Shown in pieces: positions 31,152-44,624 of a DNA stretch of 64,000 nucleotides; positions within the stretch are counted from its first letter, which is position 1; the number at the start of each line of letters is the position of its first letter. This DNA is from Trichosphaerium sp. ATCC 40318. Its lineage: Eukaryota; Discosea; Flabellinia; Trichosidae. Position numbers and translations under genes: made by a program. The notes beneath the pieces were generated by a model that saw only the letters and a program-made list of their open reading frames with translations, was not told the origin of the DNA and did no database searches. The stretch lies in contig JALMLS010000156.1 in NCBI GenBank assembly GCA_038496445.1, positions 108,797 through 172,796 on the forward strand, given 5' to 3'.

Positions 31152-34100
31152 TCAATCTTCTTGTTCGCTACGTACAAGTCTCCACTTACCGCCACATATA
31201 GGACATATTGAACACCAAGTTTTCCTCCAATCTTCACCTATTAAACAAAGAATAAGTGAAAGGAGAACAAAAAAGCAAAAAACATTCAGAAAAAAAAAAA
31301 AGACGAAAACACAATGAAGAAGTTTCGCTCCTTACCTGTCTGTGATCTCTCAAACGGTAGAGCATACCTATTACATCTAAAGAAACATTAGTATTTTGTA
31401 TCTGAATACGAACAGATGTAATCGTGATATACATACCTGGTGCATTGTTTAACAATCTTTGCTTCTCCTATTTTTTTATGACTGATACAATCCTTTTCAT
31501 CTTTTACACACTTAAGTTTTGACTCTGATTCAGCATGATAAAACTCTGGGGGTACTGATGCTTCTAGAGGATCAAGTTTTACATCTGGTCTAGAAATATC
31601 ATCAGTAACAGGACCAATATCGTCAACCTTTTAGGTAAAAAAGTTAGGAAAGAAACAGAAGACAAAAACAAAATAATGACTCACGAAGTTTGATTCAAGT
31701 ATTCTGTGCCTCTCCTGAGGGCATAGATTGAGTGTAGTGATTAACAATGTTCTTGAAAAGACTATAGGCTTCATGTTAGGTAATCTACGTGCTATAGACT
31801 GAAGACTATATGCCACAGCACCGCTCGCATATCTCGCATCTTCAAATAAAAAGTTAAATCGTTTCGAAGCAGAAATCACACTTACTCAATTGTTTTATAG
31901 GCTCCATGAGTGCCGCAAACAGCGCATGTGGTCTTCCAACACGCTTATTAAATACATGTGTAGTATTCTTCGTAGGTTCGCCGTGTTTTTGGGAATAATA
32001 AGAGAAGATAATGTGTAAGATATCAACCATAAGAGTTGATGTATGTTCCTCAAACAGTAAGCTCAACTACAGCATATATAAGACGAATCAACTTGAAGTT
32101 TTAGATTGTATGCTCGGTTTCAACTATTGTGAACATTATAGACGTACACCAAACTCATGTGCTCCATCATCAGCTATAGAAAAATATTCTTCGAAAGATT
32201 TTGGTTCTGTTTCATAGTTGATAGCACGTCTGTTGTGTGACTGTGGTTTGTAGTTAGAATATAAGAGGCTTGAGCTTAAGTGGTTATTAATATTAACTAG
32301 TACCTGTGCATCTACTTCTCCATAATCTTGAAGCTACATGAAGGCGTCAAAATCCGTAGCAAACATAAAATTATATTTTTAAACAAAATGACGAGAAAAA
32401 AACCAAGATGGTCGTACACCAGTAGGTGTCATTAGATCAGGGGACACATGCTGCGGAGAAGTTCCATCAAAGTAATTTGGCGAAGTACCTAGGAAGTTAG
32501 AACAACATAAGATACAAAATGTGACACTAACGAAAAAAGCTGGGAAAAAAAGAAATTGCAACAAGTGAAAGGATTTAGAACTACTCTAATAAAGTGCTGA
32601 GAAAACATTGAATAGAATAAACTAGTAGGTTGAAAAGTATATTTTAGGTAAAAATACGTACTGTTGCCATTCCAATACCCTTTATTAAAAAACCAAGCAT
32701 TAGTTTTTTTTTGTATTACTTTGAACTTACCAGGGGATATCCCATCAGGTGTATTCCTTAACATAGGTGATGTAACATTCATAGATGCACCATGATTATT
32801 TGTAGGAGTATCACGACGTGTTATTGGAGAAGTAGCATTAGGTCTCTTATTCAAACGATTCAGAAAACCTCCAACTTCTTTAATCTAAAAATAAAAAAAT
32901 TAACCAAAACTCACGGCCTTCATCCTCTATTGAGACACAAGATGTCAACAAAAATACGTACTAACAATAGACCAAACACAGAGAACCAATCTGCAAGACC
33001 GTCAAGTGAATCTAAGCTTGGTTTTGGCCAAAGATCAACTTGTCTTTTTGCACCAAAATTATCGGTGATCTTACTCTTTAATATAGCTTCTAACTTTATA
33101 GGATCATTTACTGTACTTGTTAAAGAATCATAAATAAGCATAAGATAGAGTCTTGTTTGAGAATTCCAATAATTAACACGCATATTTTTAGAACTCCTAA
33201 AAATAAATCAGCAAGAAGTTAGTCAAACTGGAAAAAATAATTCCTCTTTTTTTCTCAAAAAGATTTCAAGCTTCTCAGTAGAAGTATTATATTTACTAGT
33301 AGAACTATGATATCTTACCTGTATATAGCACTTTTAAAAGCTTCAATACGCGGCCTGTTAAGATCCTTATCTTGTGTAGTTAACTTTTTCCAATCTTTTT
33401 GTATTAATATTATAACATCTTTATATACACTCCTGTACTCTCCATAATCAGCTAACCCTTGTAAAAACAATAAAATATCCCACCTATTAAATAAATTGGT
33501 AAGTCAGAGCTACACAAAGTACAGTATTTTGGCGCAACACAAAAAATTTAAAGCTATCAAAAAAAAAATACTAAGGTGGTTTTCCTTACCAATCTGTGTT
33601 CTTTACAAGAGAAAGTTCAAACATGTCGGTTATATCTCTACCAGGGGATGTCAATCCATCAGCTAAAAGATTACATAAGCACGTTTTAAATTAGGTTGGA
33701 TGAAAAAACTGGTAACATATTTTCTACTCCCTTACCACGTATCCTTGTGAATGGTAGCAACAATACTTGTATTTGTGTTGATAAAGTTAACGTAACAATA
33801 CATAATCCATTAGGTGATATACACAAACAGAACGGGATCATAGGTGTTTCTGACATTAGAGGGTGCACCTCAACAGCGGCTATAAACAAAAAAGTTAAAC
33901 CAAACATTTCTTTCATAGAAATATTGACATGTAACACTTACGTGAGTACGTATGTAACCGCTTAGTATCTCTTTCAAATTCACCAGGGAACGGTCGCTTT
34001 TCAGGTTTTTGCTTAAGGTCGTTGTCTTTTGAATAAAATAAGTACACCTACTCATGAAGCATAACAAAAGCAAGAGGAATAAAATGCATACCATAGAATT

Positions 34101-36475
34101 CTAAAAAGATATCATCGAGATCATCTACAGCGCTTATAGGTAAATCATTCGGGATCTCAGGTTCCGCAGTATCTAGACCTGCACCTCCTTCTTTACGGAC
34201 ACTAGAACCACTGCCTGGTTTCAATAGATTGTTGATTTGTTCAGCAAGAGTAGTATAACTTGAAGCAAGTGACAATGAACGGCTATAAATAAACAATGAG
34301 CTTGCTTGTCGGATGGTTATTGCCGCATTGATACGTACATGTCACGTGCTTCTACATGACCATCCAGAAATGTCAAAAGTACATAGTCAAAAGGATGACA
34401 AGATATACTAAGAGGGAATCTGTCAGGTACGTTTTTCATAAAGGGAGCATCACGAGTTTCATTTGGAATTGCATGGCTGTCCTCCAAAGTCTCACTTTTT
34501 GTATTCACCCACTTGTTTACCTAATACTTATTAGCTACAGTACACTGAATGTGAAAAAAATTAAAACTGCAAGGTGAAAAAACCCGATGCATTACCCTGC
34601 GTTGTGGCATTGCATTGAATACTGGATCGAGTACAGCGACATTGTTTTGCATTTCCCATCGTTCCAATGTAGTCTTTTTTCCACCTATTTGTAATTAAAT
34701 AAAGAAATGATCCAAAAAAGTTCAAAAGAAGAAAAAGCTTACTGGTAACCAAAAACAAAACTGCTGGATTCTGATAGTGAAAAGATACATGAGCAACACG
34801 TGTTTGTATAGGCTCTGGAGTAGGTATAGGTTGATACGTATTAATAGGTATACGCGAATGAAGTTTACAAGAGATAGCTACAACGTTAAGGATCAAATAG
34901 CAACATATTATCTAGTATGAAAAAATGTGGAAAAATCATAGTAAAAAAACACGTGTAGGATACTCTTAGCGTTACAGTCAATAAAAACATCGTATATACA
35001 AACGTGAGATATCTTAATTCTTGGTGCTTGTCCACTCACAATAGCCAACTTCGCATGTGTTGCTTGTAATGGTTAAAACGAAAATAAGGTTAAGAGAATG
35101 GTAATAATTCGTTTTTAGTCTACGAAACAGATATTTACATACCTTTAGTGATTATGATATCAACAGCAGATACTGTAAGCTCGTGATGTGGGATTTGTGT
35201 AGAGAAACTACTCCATTTCATCTCTAGAGGTAGTTTACATCTACATTCTATCTAACGTAAAGAAATTAACTCAAATAACTTCCTCTTGGCATTTAAATAA
35301 GCTTATATCACGTACCCGACCCTTCGAACATACTGCCAAGAGAACACGGTTACCCAAAGAAGTATCTGTTTTAAAAAAAGTGAGAAAAAGAACCAATTCC
35401 AACAGGAAAAACGAAAAAGGAACTAAAAAGATATTTCACCTGATAACTTGTATCCCGGCTTAGAAAACTTAGCTCTCAGTGTAGTATATGACTTCTTAGG
35501 GGTTTTAAAAGCATACTGTAAATAGTTAGCGCAAGTCATAATGTTGGAATCAAAAGGTGAAAACATACTTGTATTTGTGGCTCTAGCCACTTGCATAGAA
35601 CTACTGACTCAATGCCGAAGCTCTGATCACACTTCCATCTGTTGATAGCGTAATCCTAAAACAAATTAAATAACATACGCCAAAATAACATTGACCACTT
35701 GTGAGGCAACATCAAAGCAACGACTTGTCAACAAAAAACAAAAATGGTCCAACAAAAACAAACCGTGTCGTTTTGGAACTGTTTGACACTTGATGTGTTA
35801 AGTTGATGTCTCTACACTCACTTTAATGCGCCAAATTTGGACCAGATTGTAACTATCACATGACATCAAGTAAACACCGTCTTGGGACCATTCAAGCTGA
35901 GTAATGCCTGTACGATGTGATGTTGGAACAGAACATACAAATTGTGGGCTGTCAGCATTTACAATAAAAATCGGTGAAGCAATGCTTATATTAAAACGCG
36001 TTAGTAGTGTGTTTCAACAAAGCTGAGAGAAAGAAATAAAAAACAAAAATAAAAGGTTTTTTGTAGACTACTAGTATCACTAAACGCGTAATATGTACCC
36101 TCTCTCTGAATACACGCCATCAAATGGTGTGTAAGCTATCAAGTTTCCTGAAGACCAAGCAACACATCTAAGAAGCGTCAAAAACGATCTAAAATCATGC
36201 CGAGAGGCATTTGGCGGTTAATTAGCCAAATCTTTTCAATTGTCTCAACTGACGATCTTGTTTAAATAATAAAACGTACTGTTTGGTTGGATAAGCTGTA
36301 ACCTCCTTTACCAGATCGTAAAATGTCGATTTCTTCCGTTTGCTTGGTAATTCATGCCACGATAGTCCCTTTGGCTTACCAACGAATACTACAGCTCGTG
36401 TCAATTGACAAAACACCAAAGTTCCTCATTAGCAGATATGGTGGTACCTTCACGAAGATGCGGGGCTAATCTCAT
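31152..36475 (-). CDS. MED16: Mediator complex subunit 16 (MED16-like)
   Basis: A large gene of many short exons. N-terminus: MRLAPHLREVFVGKPKG, then a 59-nt intron already spliced in that reading, then TKQCVAWSSGNLIAYTPFDG. WD-like segments follow (SPQFVCSVPTSHRTGITQLE, WSQDGVYLMSCDSYNLVQIW), matching the MED16 pattern where SxxHxxxITxLEWsxxG precedes I-x-W. Further exons include RVAHVSFHYQNPAVLFLVT and LSISCHPFDYVLLTFLDGHV. The C-terminal helical half has NTDWWDILLFLQGLADYG (the DWWDILL motif of animal MED16), RLYLMLIYDSLTSTVNDP and LADWFSVFGLLLV. It ends with a zinc-binding-like WCSICPICGGKW. Role: tail-module Mediator subunit linking activators to RNA polymerase II. Confidence 0.87.
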
Positions 36476-36613
36476 GGTATTTACGCTCTAAACGACTTTA
36501 TCATTTACGGTATCAGCTTTTCAACCAACGGCATTCTGAAAGTCAAAAAGCTTCTGTCTCGTTTTCCCGAATTTCCAAACCAGTTTGAAAGCCTTTGTAG
36601 CGTGTATAGCACC
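36476..36613. promoter_or_regulatory. Bidirectional promoter between MED16 and a small membrane protein
   Basis: 138 bp separate the divergent start codons (36475 minus, 36614 plus). No TATA box is seen; GTTTTCCC-like and AAACGACTTT phrases only. Confidence 0.45.
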
Positions 36614-37780
36614 ATGTCAATGGAAGGGGGTACACAATGATTTGCATTTATTAGTTTATGCTCACCGCTAGCAGATATAAAGTTTAATTCGTTCGACCCG
36701 CACTTCCGGTTCCCGGGTAGCCCGCACGGAGATTCTCCAAGAGATTCAGCGCGTAAATCGAGGAGAAGAACTACTGCTTTCGACCGTGAGGACATGCGCG
36801 CTGCAAGAGAGCAGTTCGAGCGCGAACAAAACGAGGTACAAGAAATGGAGTTCCTTCGTTTTTTTTTGGGTAATTTATCGCATAACGTGCCACGCGAATA
36901 TAAAACTCGCTGAGCGGTTTAAAAATGCCTACGTAATCAAAACGTTAAATTTCCTTTGATGACTCAGCGTAATGCATCTTTTTCATTTAATTACAACGCA
37001 CACAGCATTGTCATTTGTGTCGGAGTAGTTTCTGGCTCAAGCAATAAAAAACATGTGTTTCACCAAAAAAAAACCGAACGGCACAAACAGTTGACGTTAT
37101 ACATTAATATCTACACGGTATAAATGTATAACGTACAATTTTAACGATTTAACACTTGCCTGTAACAAACAATTAATTATTTCTCTTCAGCCTCCTGTTA
37201 CAGTTCCAAACGTCGTAGACTTGATAACACAGAATATTGTACCACTCGTAAGCTTAATATCAACGTCTGTTACTGGCGTTGCAGCGAAAGCGAAAGAGGA
37301 CGAAAATGTTGCTCCGTATGTTGAACAATATAAAAGCACTATAGGAACAAAAGGAGCTGTACGTACTGGTCCATCAATCAAAAATTAGTTTCTCGTGTCT
37401 CAAAGGAAGCTTTTTTGGTAAAATCAAAAAACTGAATTTTCTCGTTTTCTCCTTTTCTTTAGGTTGAATTGGGTTTAAACGTTCTTATATTTATTTGTAG
37501 ATGGGTATGATAGTACCAGGCATAATTGGTTTGGTTATTTTCTATCTGTTCTACGGTGTTTTCGCGTTTTTCTTCAGAACGTGTATTTTCGCATTTTTGG
37601 GTTACTCAACCCTTTACGTTGTTAATTCCTCGCGTCTCGCTCATACTCAAAGCCAAAAGCATATGGCTTATGTTGGTACGTCTTATACTCATTGTTGTGG
37701 TTATTCAATCGTTGTTCTCACTTGTTTTTGAAGGGTGGACTGGTCTCATGATTTATTTGTTTCAAGCAATTGTTTTGTGA
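36614..37780 (+). CDS. Small multi-pass membrane protein, family unassigned
   Basis: Start MSMEG, a 46-nt intron, then DIKFNSFDPHFRFPGSPHGD and a very basic, charged segment (RKSRRRTTAFDREDMRAARE). An intron of about 360 nt leads to PPVTVPNVVDLITQNIVPLV and SLISTSVTGVAAKAKEDEN, then MGMIVPGIIGLVIFYLFYGV, AFFFRTCIFAFLGYSTLYVV, a short polar loop and a last exon GWTGLMIYLFQAIVL. All joins are in phase. It has three to four hydrophobic helices near the C-terminus and a long cytosolic basic N-terminus. It is loosely reminiscent of ER-shaping or ER membrane proteins, but the match is not good enough to name. Confidence 0.7.
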
Positions 37781-38066
37781 TCTTTGTACCTGAAATGATT
37801 TTTGGACGTCTTTGGGAGTATTTTAAAACCTGTAACCCTTTTTTCTCATTCTTTCTCTTTCAATCAGTCAGATGAGAAGAGGGTTTCTGGAAATAAAATA
37901 AAAAAAAAGGAAAACTGAACTTGAGCTTGTAAGGGGAGTTGCATGATTTTTCAATGTAAAGGACAACTTCTTATGTAGTAATAAATGGAAGATATAAGCT
38001 TAATATTGTTAATTTTGTTTTGTCGGTTGAGAATAAGTACTCAAAGTGAGTGTTTGTAAATTTTTT

Positions 38067-39057
38067 TTACGCTGTCTTTTCTGTTGGCATTGCGTAAGAG
38101 CCAAAGAGTTTATCCCATATAACAAATGATGTGGCTAGGTTTTTGGCATGACCTTGATAGTTTGATAAATAGTGGTGTCTGTCATGAAATTTTGATGATG
38201 CGTGATACGGAAGGAATGCCAAAGGAGTCCATGGAAAGTCCCAGCTAAAGAAAAAGTTAGCCGTTTTTTTCCTTTCTCACTAAAAGATAGTATAAACAAC
38301 TCACCCACTGTGGTTCCCTACATCCACAATTACTCGAAGAAATATGAACACGTATAGTACAATTATATTTGGCTTCATTATTGCACAAGCAATGAAAGTA
38401 CCTGAAAGAAAATAGAGTTAACCTCACTTATGTTACGTTCAGAAGAATGCGAACCATTGCTAACAAGTAGGCTTTCAAGAGGATGTAAGTAATTTGTTGA
38501 TAGCGCTGTAGGTTGTCTGACTTGGTGATGAATAGAGTGTACATTCTCCCATAACCAAGGTACTGAATGAAGCATCTTGTGGTTCAAAAAGAAATAAAAG
38601 TCATCTACAAGAAGCATGCACAAGAAAACAAAACAACTCGACATTAAATCGGGTAAACCCTCTTCTACCTTTATCACGTGATTTTAGATATACTTATTTA
38701 TAAATATAGTACCTTAGTTACAAAAGGAAGAAGAAAAGAGCCAGCAAAAGCTGTTGCAAACAAAGCTATTTGCATCACAACTGCGCGATTAAATAATTCC
38801 GTAATAGTCTTTGATGTACGCCTTTTGGTAGTATCTAATTTGCTCGTTACTCATTGATGGCTTGCTGGCAAGCGATTTTGTAACGTTAACAGTGTAAATA
38901 AGGGCCTACTTGGTTTGTATGTTATTTTGAAGCGATTGTAAAACCATTTAGGCGCATAGTGGTCTAAAAAGCTTGATACAACGCAAACAAGCGCGTTGGC
39001 TGCTAATTGTATAAAATACGGTATCCATAAGAATATAATCCAACCGTTGTTTGGCAT
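38067..39057 (-). CDS. Sterol desaturase / fatty acid hydroxylase superfamily enzyme
   Basis: Start MPNNGWIIFLWIPYFIQLAA. All three di-iron His boxes are visible: FFLNHKMLHSVPW (HxxxH), ENVHSIHHQV (HxxHH) and SKFHDRHHYL (HxxHH). Between them lie PLESLLVSNGTFIACAIMKP, VGNHSG and the WDFPWTPLAFLPYHA segment typical of C-4 methylsterol oxidase-like members. The C-terminus is WDKLFGSYAMPTEKTA. Exons join in phase (for example YKP-NTTKRRTSK and VSNG-TFIAC). It is predicted to be an ER-membrane oxygenase acting on sterols or lipids. The exact substrate is not determinable; sterol C-4 or C-25 chemistry is likely. Confidence 0.92.
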
Positions 39058-39493
39058 GAAATGATTCCAACTCTATGGTTGTTTAGTCAAGAATAGTCCC
39101 ATTGAAATCAGTTGTCACTGTGCCTACGAAGAAGCGTCAATTCAAAGAACGTCTCTGACCTTTTGCACTGACACGTACAATTTCTGTAAACTCATTACAC
39201 GGTCACAACAATAACTTCATAAGTGATAGAGTCAATGTATTCCAGTTGAAGTTCAATTATAACCACCTTTTCAGCACGTGCATCTATTGTAACTTGTAGA
39301 ATCATACTAATCCCTCCTTGTAGGAGGACGCCCATATTTGCGTTTTAGTAAATGCAACTAGCAAATACAGAATAGAATAGCAGAAAAAGAACAAACTATG
39401 TAAGGTTTTATTTGAGTTTTGACACAACACAAAAATAAACCTGATGCTAATACAGAATTTTTTTTATTTTGTTGCTACAATGTACTCTCGTTT
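39058..39493. other. Intergenic, nothing recognised
   Basis: Between the desaturase start and the 3' end of the next minus-strand gene. A CACGTG lies near 39278. Confidence 0.5.
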
Positions 39494-40564
39494 CTATGAA
39501 TAAGCTATTGTATACTCCCTACTTGTACTAAACGTTATAGTAACCATACGATTAGGTTGTAACGTGAATAGCGTTGGTTCAGATTGCCTAGGATTTGGAC
39601 AATCTACTGATGAACCAACGCCACATCCAGTGTAAAAAAGACCTGTCATAATAAATGCGTTAGTCTCCAAGTCAATAGTAACATCTGTGTTTTGAGCTTG
39701 CTCTGACATTGCTACTTGTGCAATAGGTGTATCTGATGATCCTGAACTGAATATTCCGTAGTATCTATTGGCATACTTAACACCGTCTGGTGAGAACGTC
39801 CATCCTGGCTTTCCATCTGTGTTTGCTAAAGTACAAAGTCAGTCTTTAGGTCGAAAACAGAATCTGTTCTTCTGTAAACAATAAGCATGTTTAATCTTCA
39901 AAGATTATAACTTATTGCTTGAACAAACCACTTATCACATTCCATGAGCTTGGCTTTGTGTAGAACAGGTAATGATAGTAATGACCGAAAAAAAAAAAGC
40001 ACGTGACAAAATTGCGACGTACGAACTTGTTTCAAATCAACTGCTCCATTGTCTTCAGATAGAAGCCTATTTTGATGTTGTGAATACAAAGGATAAAGCT
40101 TCGTAATAATAAAAGAAGGAGTGATTGATTTATCACAGTACCATTTTGTGTTGTTGTTTGCTTGTTTTAGCGAGTATACAATATTCCAAGCTTCTGTTTC
40201 TTCTCTAATACCAAGATAGTAATCATTATCCCCAGGTGTTTCCAATACATAAGTTCCTCCATTATTTAAAACCTTAGGTGCACTAAAATGAAAAAGTCAA
40301 CGAGTAAGAAAAAACAAGGAAAAAAAAACCAAATAAAAAATACAATTGTCGTAAACGAAAAAATCAATATGTGCCACCCCCTTTACTACTCATACATTCT
40401 ATCGTTTGTATTACTGCAGAAAATTTTAAAAAAACAGGCATGTGTGTAAAAGAGAAGCCAAACAGGGTCAGCAAACCATCCAAACACAACGCCTCTTTTT
40501 TTGCAAAAACCTTATAGTGTAAACTAAGTAACACGTTCGAAATCAGTACTGTCAGTGTAGCCAT
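39494..40564 (-). CDS. Secreted protein of unknown family
   Basis: The likely start MATLTVLISNVLLSLHYKVF is signal-peptide-like. The first junction is not settled in phase. Downstream exons: APKVLNNGGTYVLETPGDND, YYLGIREETEAWNIVYSLKQ, NNNTKWYCDKSITPSFIITK and LYPLYSQHQNRLLSEDNGAV, then KLMECDKWFVQAIS, NTDGKPGWTFSPDGVKYANR, YYGIFSSGSSDTPIAQVA, and the end EYTIAYS at 39494. Several cysteines and N-glycosylation sites fit an extracellular protein. No domain recognised. Confidence 0.6.
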
Positions 40565-40633
40565 ATGGTTTTTACTGCGCTATGACGCTTTTTTAAGTGA
40601 AAAGAAATCTGTTGTAGGGAGGTTTTCTTTGAT

Positions 40634-41023
40634 TCAAGGCCGTGTTACAAATAAACGTACGCAAAGAATATTGACGGGACCGTAGTGACAGTGCCAGTTT
40701 TTGTTGCTTGGACATAAATGCCAAACTGCTCGTAGGGATTGTTGTAAGAACTTTGTGTGTTTTCGTTTACAATCTAAAGTCGTTTTAATCGATTTGGAAG
40801 CAATAACGTTATTTAGTTTGTGTAACACAACAATAACGCTCTCAACGCATCTGGACGTTGGTAGAGCGTTATATAGACTATTTAAAAGTACAAATAGTGT
40901 TTTTTGCTTAGTACCTTTATTATTGTTGCTTGTATTGATGAAACTAACAACAATACAACGAGAAACATAATGTGACGCATAGTTGTGCTCGATAATGGCA
41001 TTTACAATTGTTCTATTGGTCAA
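40634..41023 (-). CDS. Hypothetical ORF, 129 codons, no ATG at the 5' end
   Basis: An unusually long open frame for this AT-rich DNA, rich in Cys, His and Asn (SRCIVVSFINTSNNNKGTKQ, LRAVWHLCPSNKNWHCHYG). It lacks an in-frame ATG near its 5' end. It may be one exon or chance. The opposite strand is also partly open. Confidence 0.28.
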   Translation of the reverse strand: MTNRTIVNAIIEHNYASHYVSRCIVVSFINTSNNNKGTKQKTLFVLLNSLYNALPTSRCVESVIVVLHKLNNVIASKSIKTTLDCKRKHTKFLQQSLRAVWHLCPSNKNWHCHYGPVNILCVRLFVTRP

Positions 41024-41466
41024 ACTGGTTCTTTTTTACCTTCTCACAGAATTCGAAAAGCAGAATGTAAGTACTATCACGTTCCTCTTGGAGGTTTTTA
41101 GATGTGTGAATGCTAACGCCTACAGCTTGTGATAACAATTTGTACTAGGATTCAATTCTAAATTTTACTGTAACCTTTGCACTCTAGATATGATCTAGCT
41201 TGAGATTCCTAACCTACTCTGATATACTCCACAATTGGTGTTTGACCAATAAAATCGCCATGGTCACGAACTAGCTAACTATACTTTAATACTGCAACAC
41301 TATTAACATACAAAAATAAGCCTTAATCATACAATAATCACGTGATATGAGATAGTAAACAGGAGCAAAAACGAGCTAGTTGTTTTGGTTTCACAATTCT
41401 TTCTTGCTGTTATCAGATAATATTGCTTTACACAACCGAAACATAGTGTCAATATTACTAGAGGCT

Positions 41467-41679
41467 ATGCGTCCAGGCTGTGCGACTAAAGAAGGGTTTA
41501 AATTCGAAACTAAACAAAATTCTCAAAAAAAAAAGAAACCACAGACATTTAATTGGCTGAAACAGATACGCCCGAAGTGTGTCGTTACGAAACAAGACAA
41601 GATAGGAGATCAGACCGCCGTCGATCCAAAAAAAAAGGTCAAAAGCCATTCCTTCGAAATCTATTCATATCAAAAATAA
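41467..41679 (+). CDS. Hypothetical small Lys-rich ORF
   Basis: ATG at 41467, MRPGCATKEGFKFETKQNSQ, then Lys-rich (NSQKKKKPQTF, VDPKKKVKSHSFEIYSYQK). The corresponding duplicate DNA near 46160 does not keep the frame, which argues against coding. Confidence 0.2.
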   Translation: MRPGCATKEGFKFETKQNSQKKKKPQTFNWLKQIRPKCVVTKQDKIGDQTAVDPKKKVKSHSFEIYSYQK

Positions 41680-41689
41680 AGTGCGTGTT

Positions 41690-44624
41690 ATCGTAAGTGT
41701 TAGTTTTCCATTCTGGTAATGCATGTTCCTCATTTGATTCTAATTGTATTTTGTTTTCCTAGTTCGCTAGTTTCGCTACATGTTTACAACAGTAAGCCTA
41801 TTGGTGATTATATTATCATATCTACCGCGTAAGGCCTTTAACTGTAATATGGTTATTTCTCATTTGTTTGTTTTAGTTTGTACTTTAGCAGGTGGATCGC
41901 GGCTCATTATTCCATTCACTGTTACCAACCAAACAACGGAAGCAAATGATCTTAGTAATGAGGGAACACCAGAACTGGCTTCCATACGCGTGAAAACAGG
42001 CGAACTGTATTTCGCTTACGCTTCTCAAGCAGGTGAGTAATGCTAAATCACTCGATAGATCTTGTGTGAACCGAGGAAAAGACTTCAAGAATTCTATGAG
42101 ACTGTCTGCTTTTGCTCATCCAAAAAAGGCAGTCGATAAAACGTTTTGTATGAAGTAGACACTGTATTAATTTAGTTGTCTAGAAAAGTTTCTCATGACA
42201 GGTGTTCTATTTGGTAGTACGATTGCTGTCGTTTCGCCCACTGGCACGTGTGATGAAATATTTTGTAAATACTTATTTTTTGGTATTCTAGAGTTAGAGA
42301 CAAGAACCCGCAGTTTTGAGCCTCTATTCATTCCAGACGCTTTTAACGTTAAAATCCCAAACAATTTGCACGCGCCACCTGGTGATAGTGAGTTTCAAAT
42401 TGTTTATGAAAACAACGGTGAATTGTTTGTGGATTATTTGACCCCACACCTAAACAATAGAGTACTTCCAACTTCTCCTCAATCTGAGTAAACTTACTTT
42501 ACTTTAAGACAATATCTGTCGACATCTCAAAGAGGAGAGTGTTAACAACTGATAGACTTGAATCCCTCGTTGTACTTGAGTGTACGTTCCATTTTATCTA
42601 AAACAGTTGCTTGGCAAAACTTAACCTGATTTTCTGAAAGATAATGATGACTTGGTGGTAAGTGGTATCACAGGTTCAACGCAAAACTATGAGGTTCAAA
42701 TAATCACTGAATACAATGATCCAATGATACCTGATATGATTTTTCCAAGTACGCCATATTTTAAACAAATCACATACCTCAAACTAATGTACAGTCCCCA
42801 TTGGGTCAAACGTTTCAGCATTAGCTGCAGTAGAACGTGACTGCTTTATACTTGCAAGTCAAAACCCAGATAATACAACTGAAGTACTTATTAGATCAGT
42901 CGTTGGTACAAATGTGGTACTGTTATTGCTCTAAAGAACTACTTGTTGTTAAAAAAATACAACATCTTTCAATTCTACTGATACCTTTTGCGAGAACTGA
43001 TAGCTCCAACAAAAACCTAATACACCTTTTACATAGAATGACCTCGACACTGTTGTAGTCAGTGCAATGGCACGCGAAATTATCTTTACATACAACGAGT
43101 TCAACAATACACTATTGCTCTACGTTTTGGATCAGTCTGGAACATTTTCACAAACAGCTATTACTACCAATTGTGTTACAGTTGATTTAGCTCCAGGCGT
43201 GACATCTGTTGCTGATACGTTGTTCAGTGTCGTTGCTGTTTCTCCTAGTGACATATCTACATTTGTTATGCTGTACCAATTTGGAAGTGCTTCTACAATT
43301 AATGTTTTAACATATCCGGATCCTGGTACTAACGTAAGGTCTTTGTATAGAACTTCACTGAGAATTTTGTTTAGATTGATTTCATAGATATTCCAGGGGG
43401 TATGGATCTAAGAGGGGTAAAAGGTGTTTTTGATGTAGACAATTGTGTTATTAATGTGAGTCCTTTTTTGAACCATTCAGGTGGACTGTTCTTGGGGTTT
43501 TTTAATAATACGCTTGCAGATACTTGTTGAATTAGAAGATGGTGCTCAGTTGGTTTTTTTTTTGCCGCCTTCTAGTGGTGTACAAGATATTTTCAATTGC
43601 ACAAGTGAGTCTAGTTTTACAATGAAAGAGTTTTAACATTTCTAGAAAGTCAACCACTGCCACCAACAGCAGCACCAATGACTCCCACCACAGTTTCACC
43701 TACGACAACGTCACCAACAGAAGTCCCAACTACAGGTAAGTTAATTACTTTATTCATTGTTATACTCACATTCGCCAGCTTCGTCTGTAAATACAACGAT
43801 TTCGTGTGCTACTAGCAATTGCCTTGGTTGTGCCAGTACAATGGACATGTGTTTGTTCAATGCAAGCATTGTTGTGAATCCTGAAGTAGTTGTAACAATT
43901 GATGATCCCACCATTGTTCAAGGCGACTTTATAAACAATGGTGATATTGTATTGGTGGTTGGAGATGGCGATGATGTCCCCTTGACGGTTGAAGGTACTC
44001 CTCGCAATACCTTATGCTCAAACCATTTTATTTCAGTGAGTTAAATGGTGTATAGGATGCCTGGTAATACAACCAAACAGTTCATTCGTCATTGATATCT
44101 CTGGAGTTGATACATCATCTGATACTGTCATCAATGTTATCGAATGTTCTTGTATCACTGGAGCCGAACACATACAGGCGACAAATCATGAATGTGTTCA
44201 AACTCAAAAACAACGCACTACAGCAGGGTACAACTATCCGTCAGTATTCTTTTAATCCATTGTTTAGTCTTGCGCTTTCAATTTTCACAGATACTTGCAA
44301 TGGAAGTAGTAATATGGGTATCATCATTGGAGCAACTATTGGTGTAATCGTATTGGTAAATCATCCTATTTACGTCATTTGTGATGTTTCTCTTTCTTAT
44401 TTCTTTCCTTTTAGTTGATCATCATTTTCTTTGTTGTTGTATGTCTTATACGACCTTTACGAAAAGCAGTATTACCTTGGTCTTTAAGAAAACCACGCCA
44501 AACTAGAGTTTAATACACAAACAAGAGTACTCTGTATCTCAAAATCACTTCATTCAATCACTAAACCTACCAGTACATATCTCTCCGTTTGCTATTTTTG
44601 AAACAACATGAATGTGCGACTACA
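41690..44624 (+). repeat. Tandem segmental duplication, unit 1
   Basis: This segment, carrying a whole gene with flanks, recurs at about 46203-49215 in the same orientation, about 4.5 kb downstream. Exons and many introns are near-identical. Similarity starts about 90 bp before the start codon and ends at the shared GCGACTACAG. Confidence 0.9.
41780..44513 (+). CDS. Type I membrane surface protein with Thr/Pro stalk, copy 1
   Basis: The signal peptide MFTTVSLLVIILSYLP is followed by CTLAGGSRLIIPFTVTNQTT. The ectodomain exons include ELASIRVKTGELYFAYASQ, SFEPLFIPDAFNVKIPNNL, SEFQIVYENNGELFVDYL, VVSGITGSTQNYEVQIITEY, CFILASQNPDNTTEVLIRS and TYNEFNNTLLLYVLDQSG. After these come a PT-rich stalk (TPTTVSPTTTSPTEVPTT), a Cys-rich module (SCATSNCLGCASTMDMC) with beta-helix-like VVVTIDDPTIVQGDFINNGD, a TM helix (MGIIIGATIGVIVLLIIIFF) and a basic tail RPLRKAVLPWSLRKPR. 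Several N-glycosylation sites. Adhesin or receptor-like; the family is unknown. Confidence 0.8.

Noticed and set aside
37526-37780. Alternative frame of the small membrane protein (MVWLFSICSTVF...)
   Set aside because: It reads through an intron. The chosen frame joins in phase with upstream exons and splices to GWTGLMIYLFQ.
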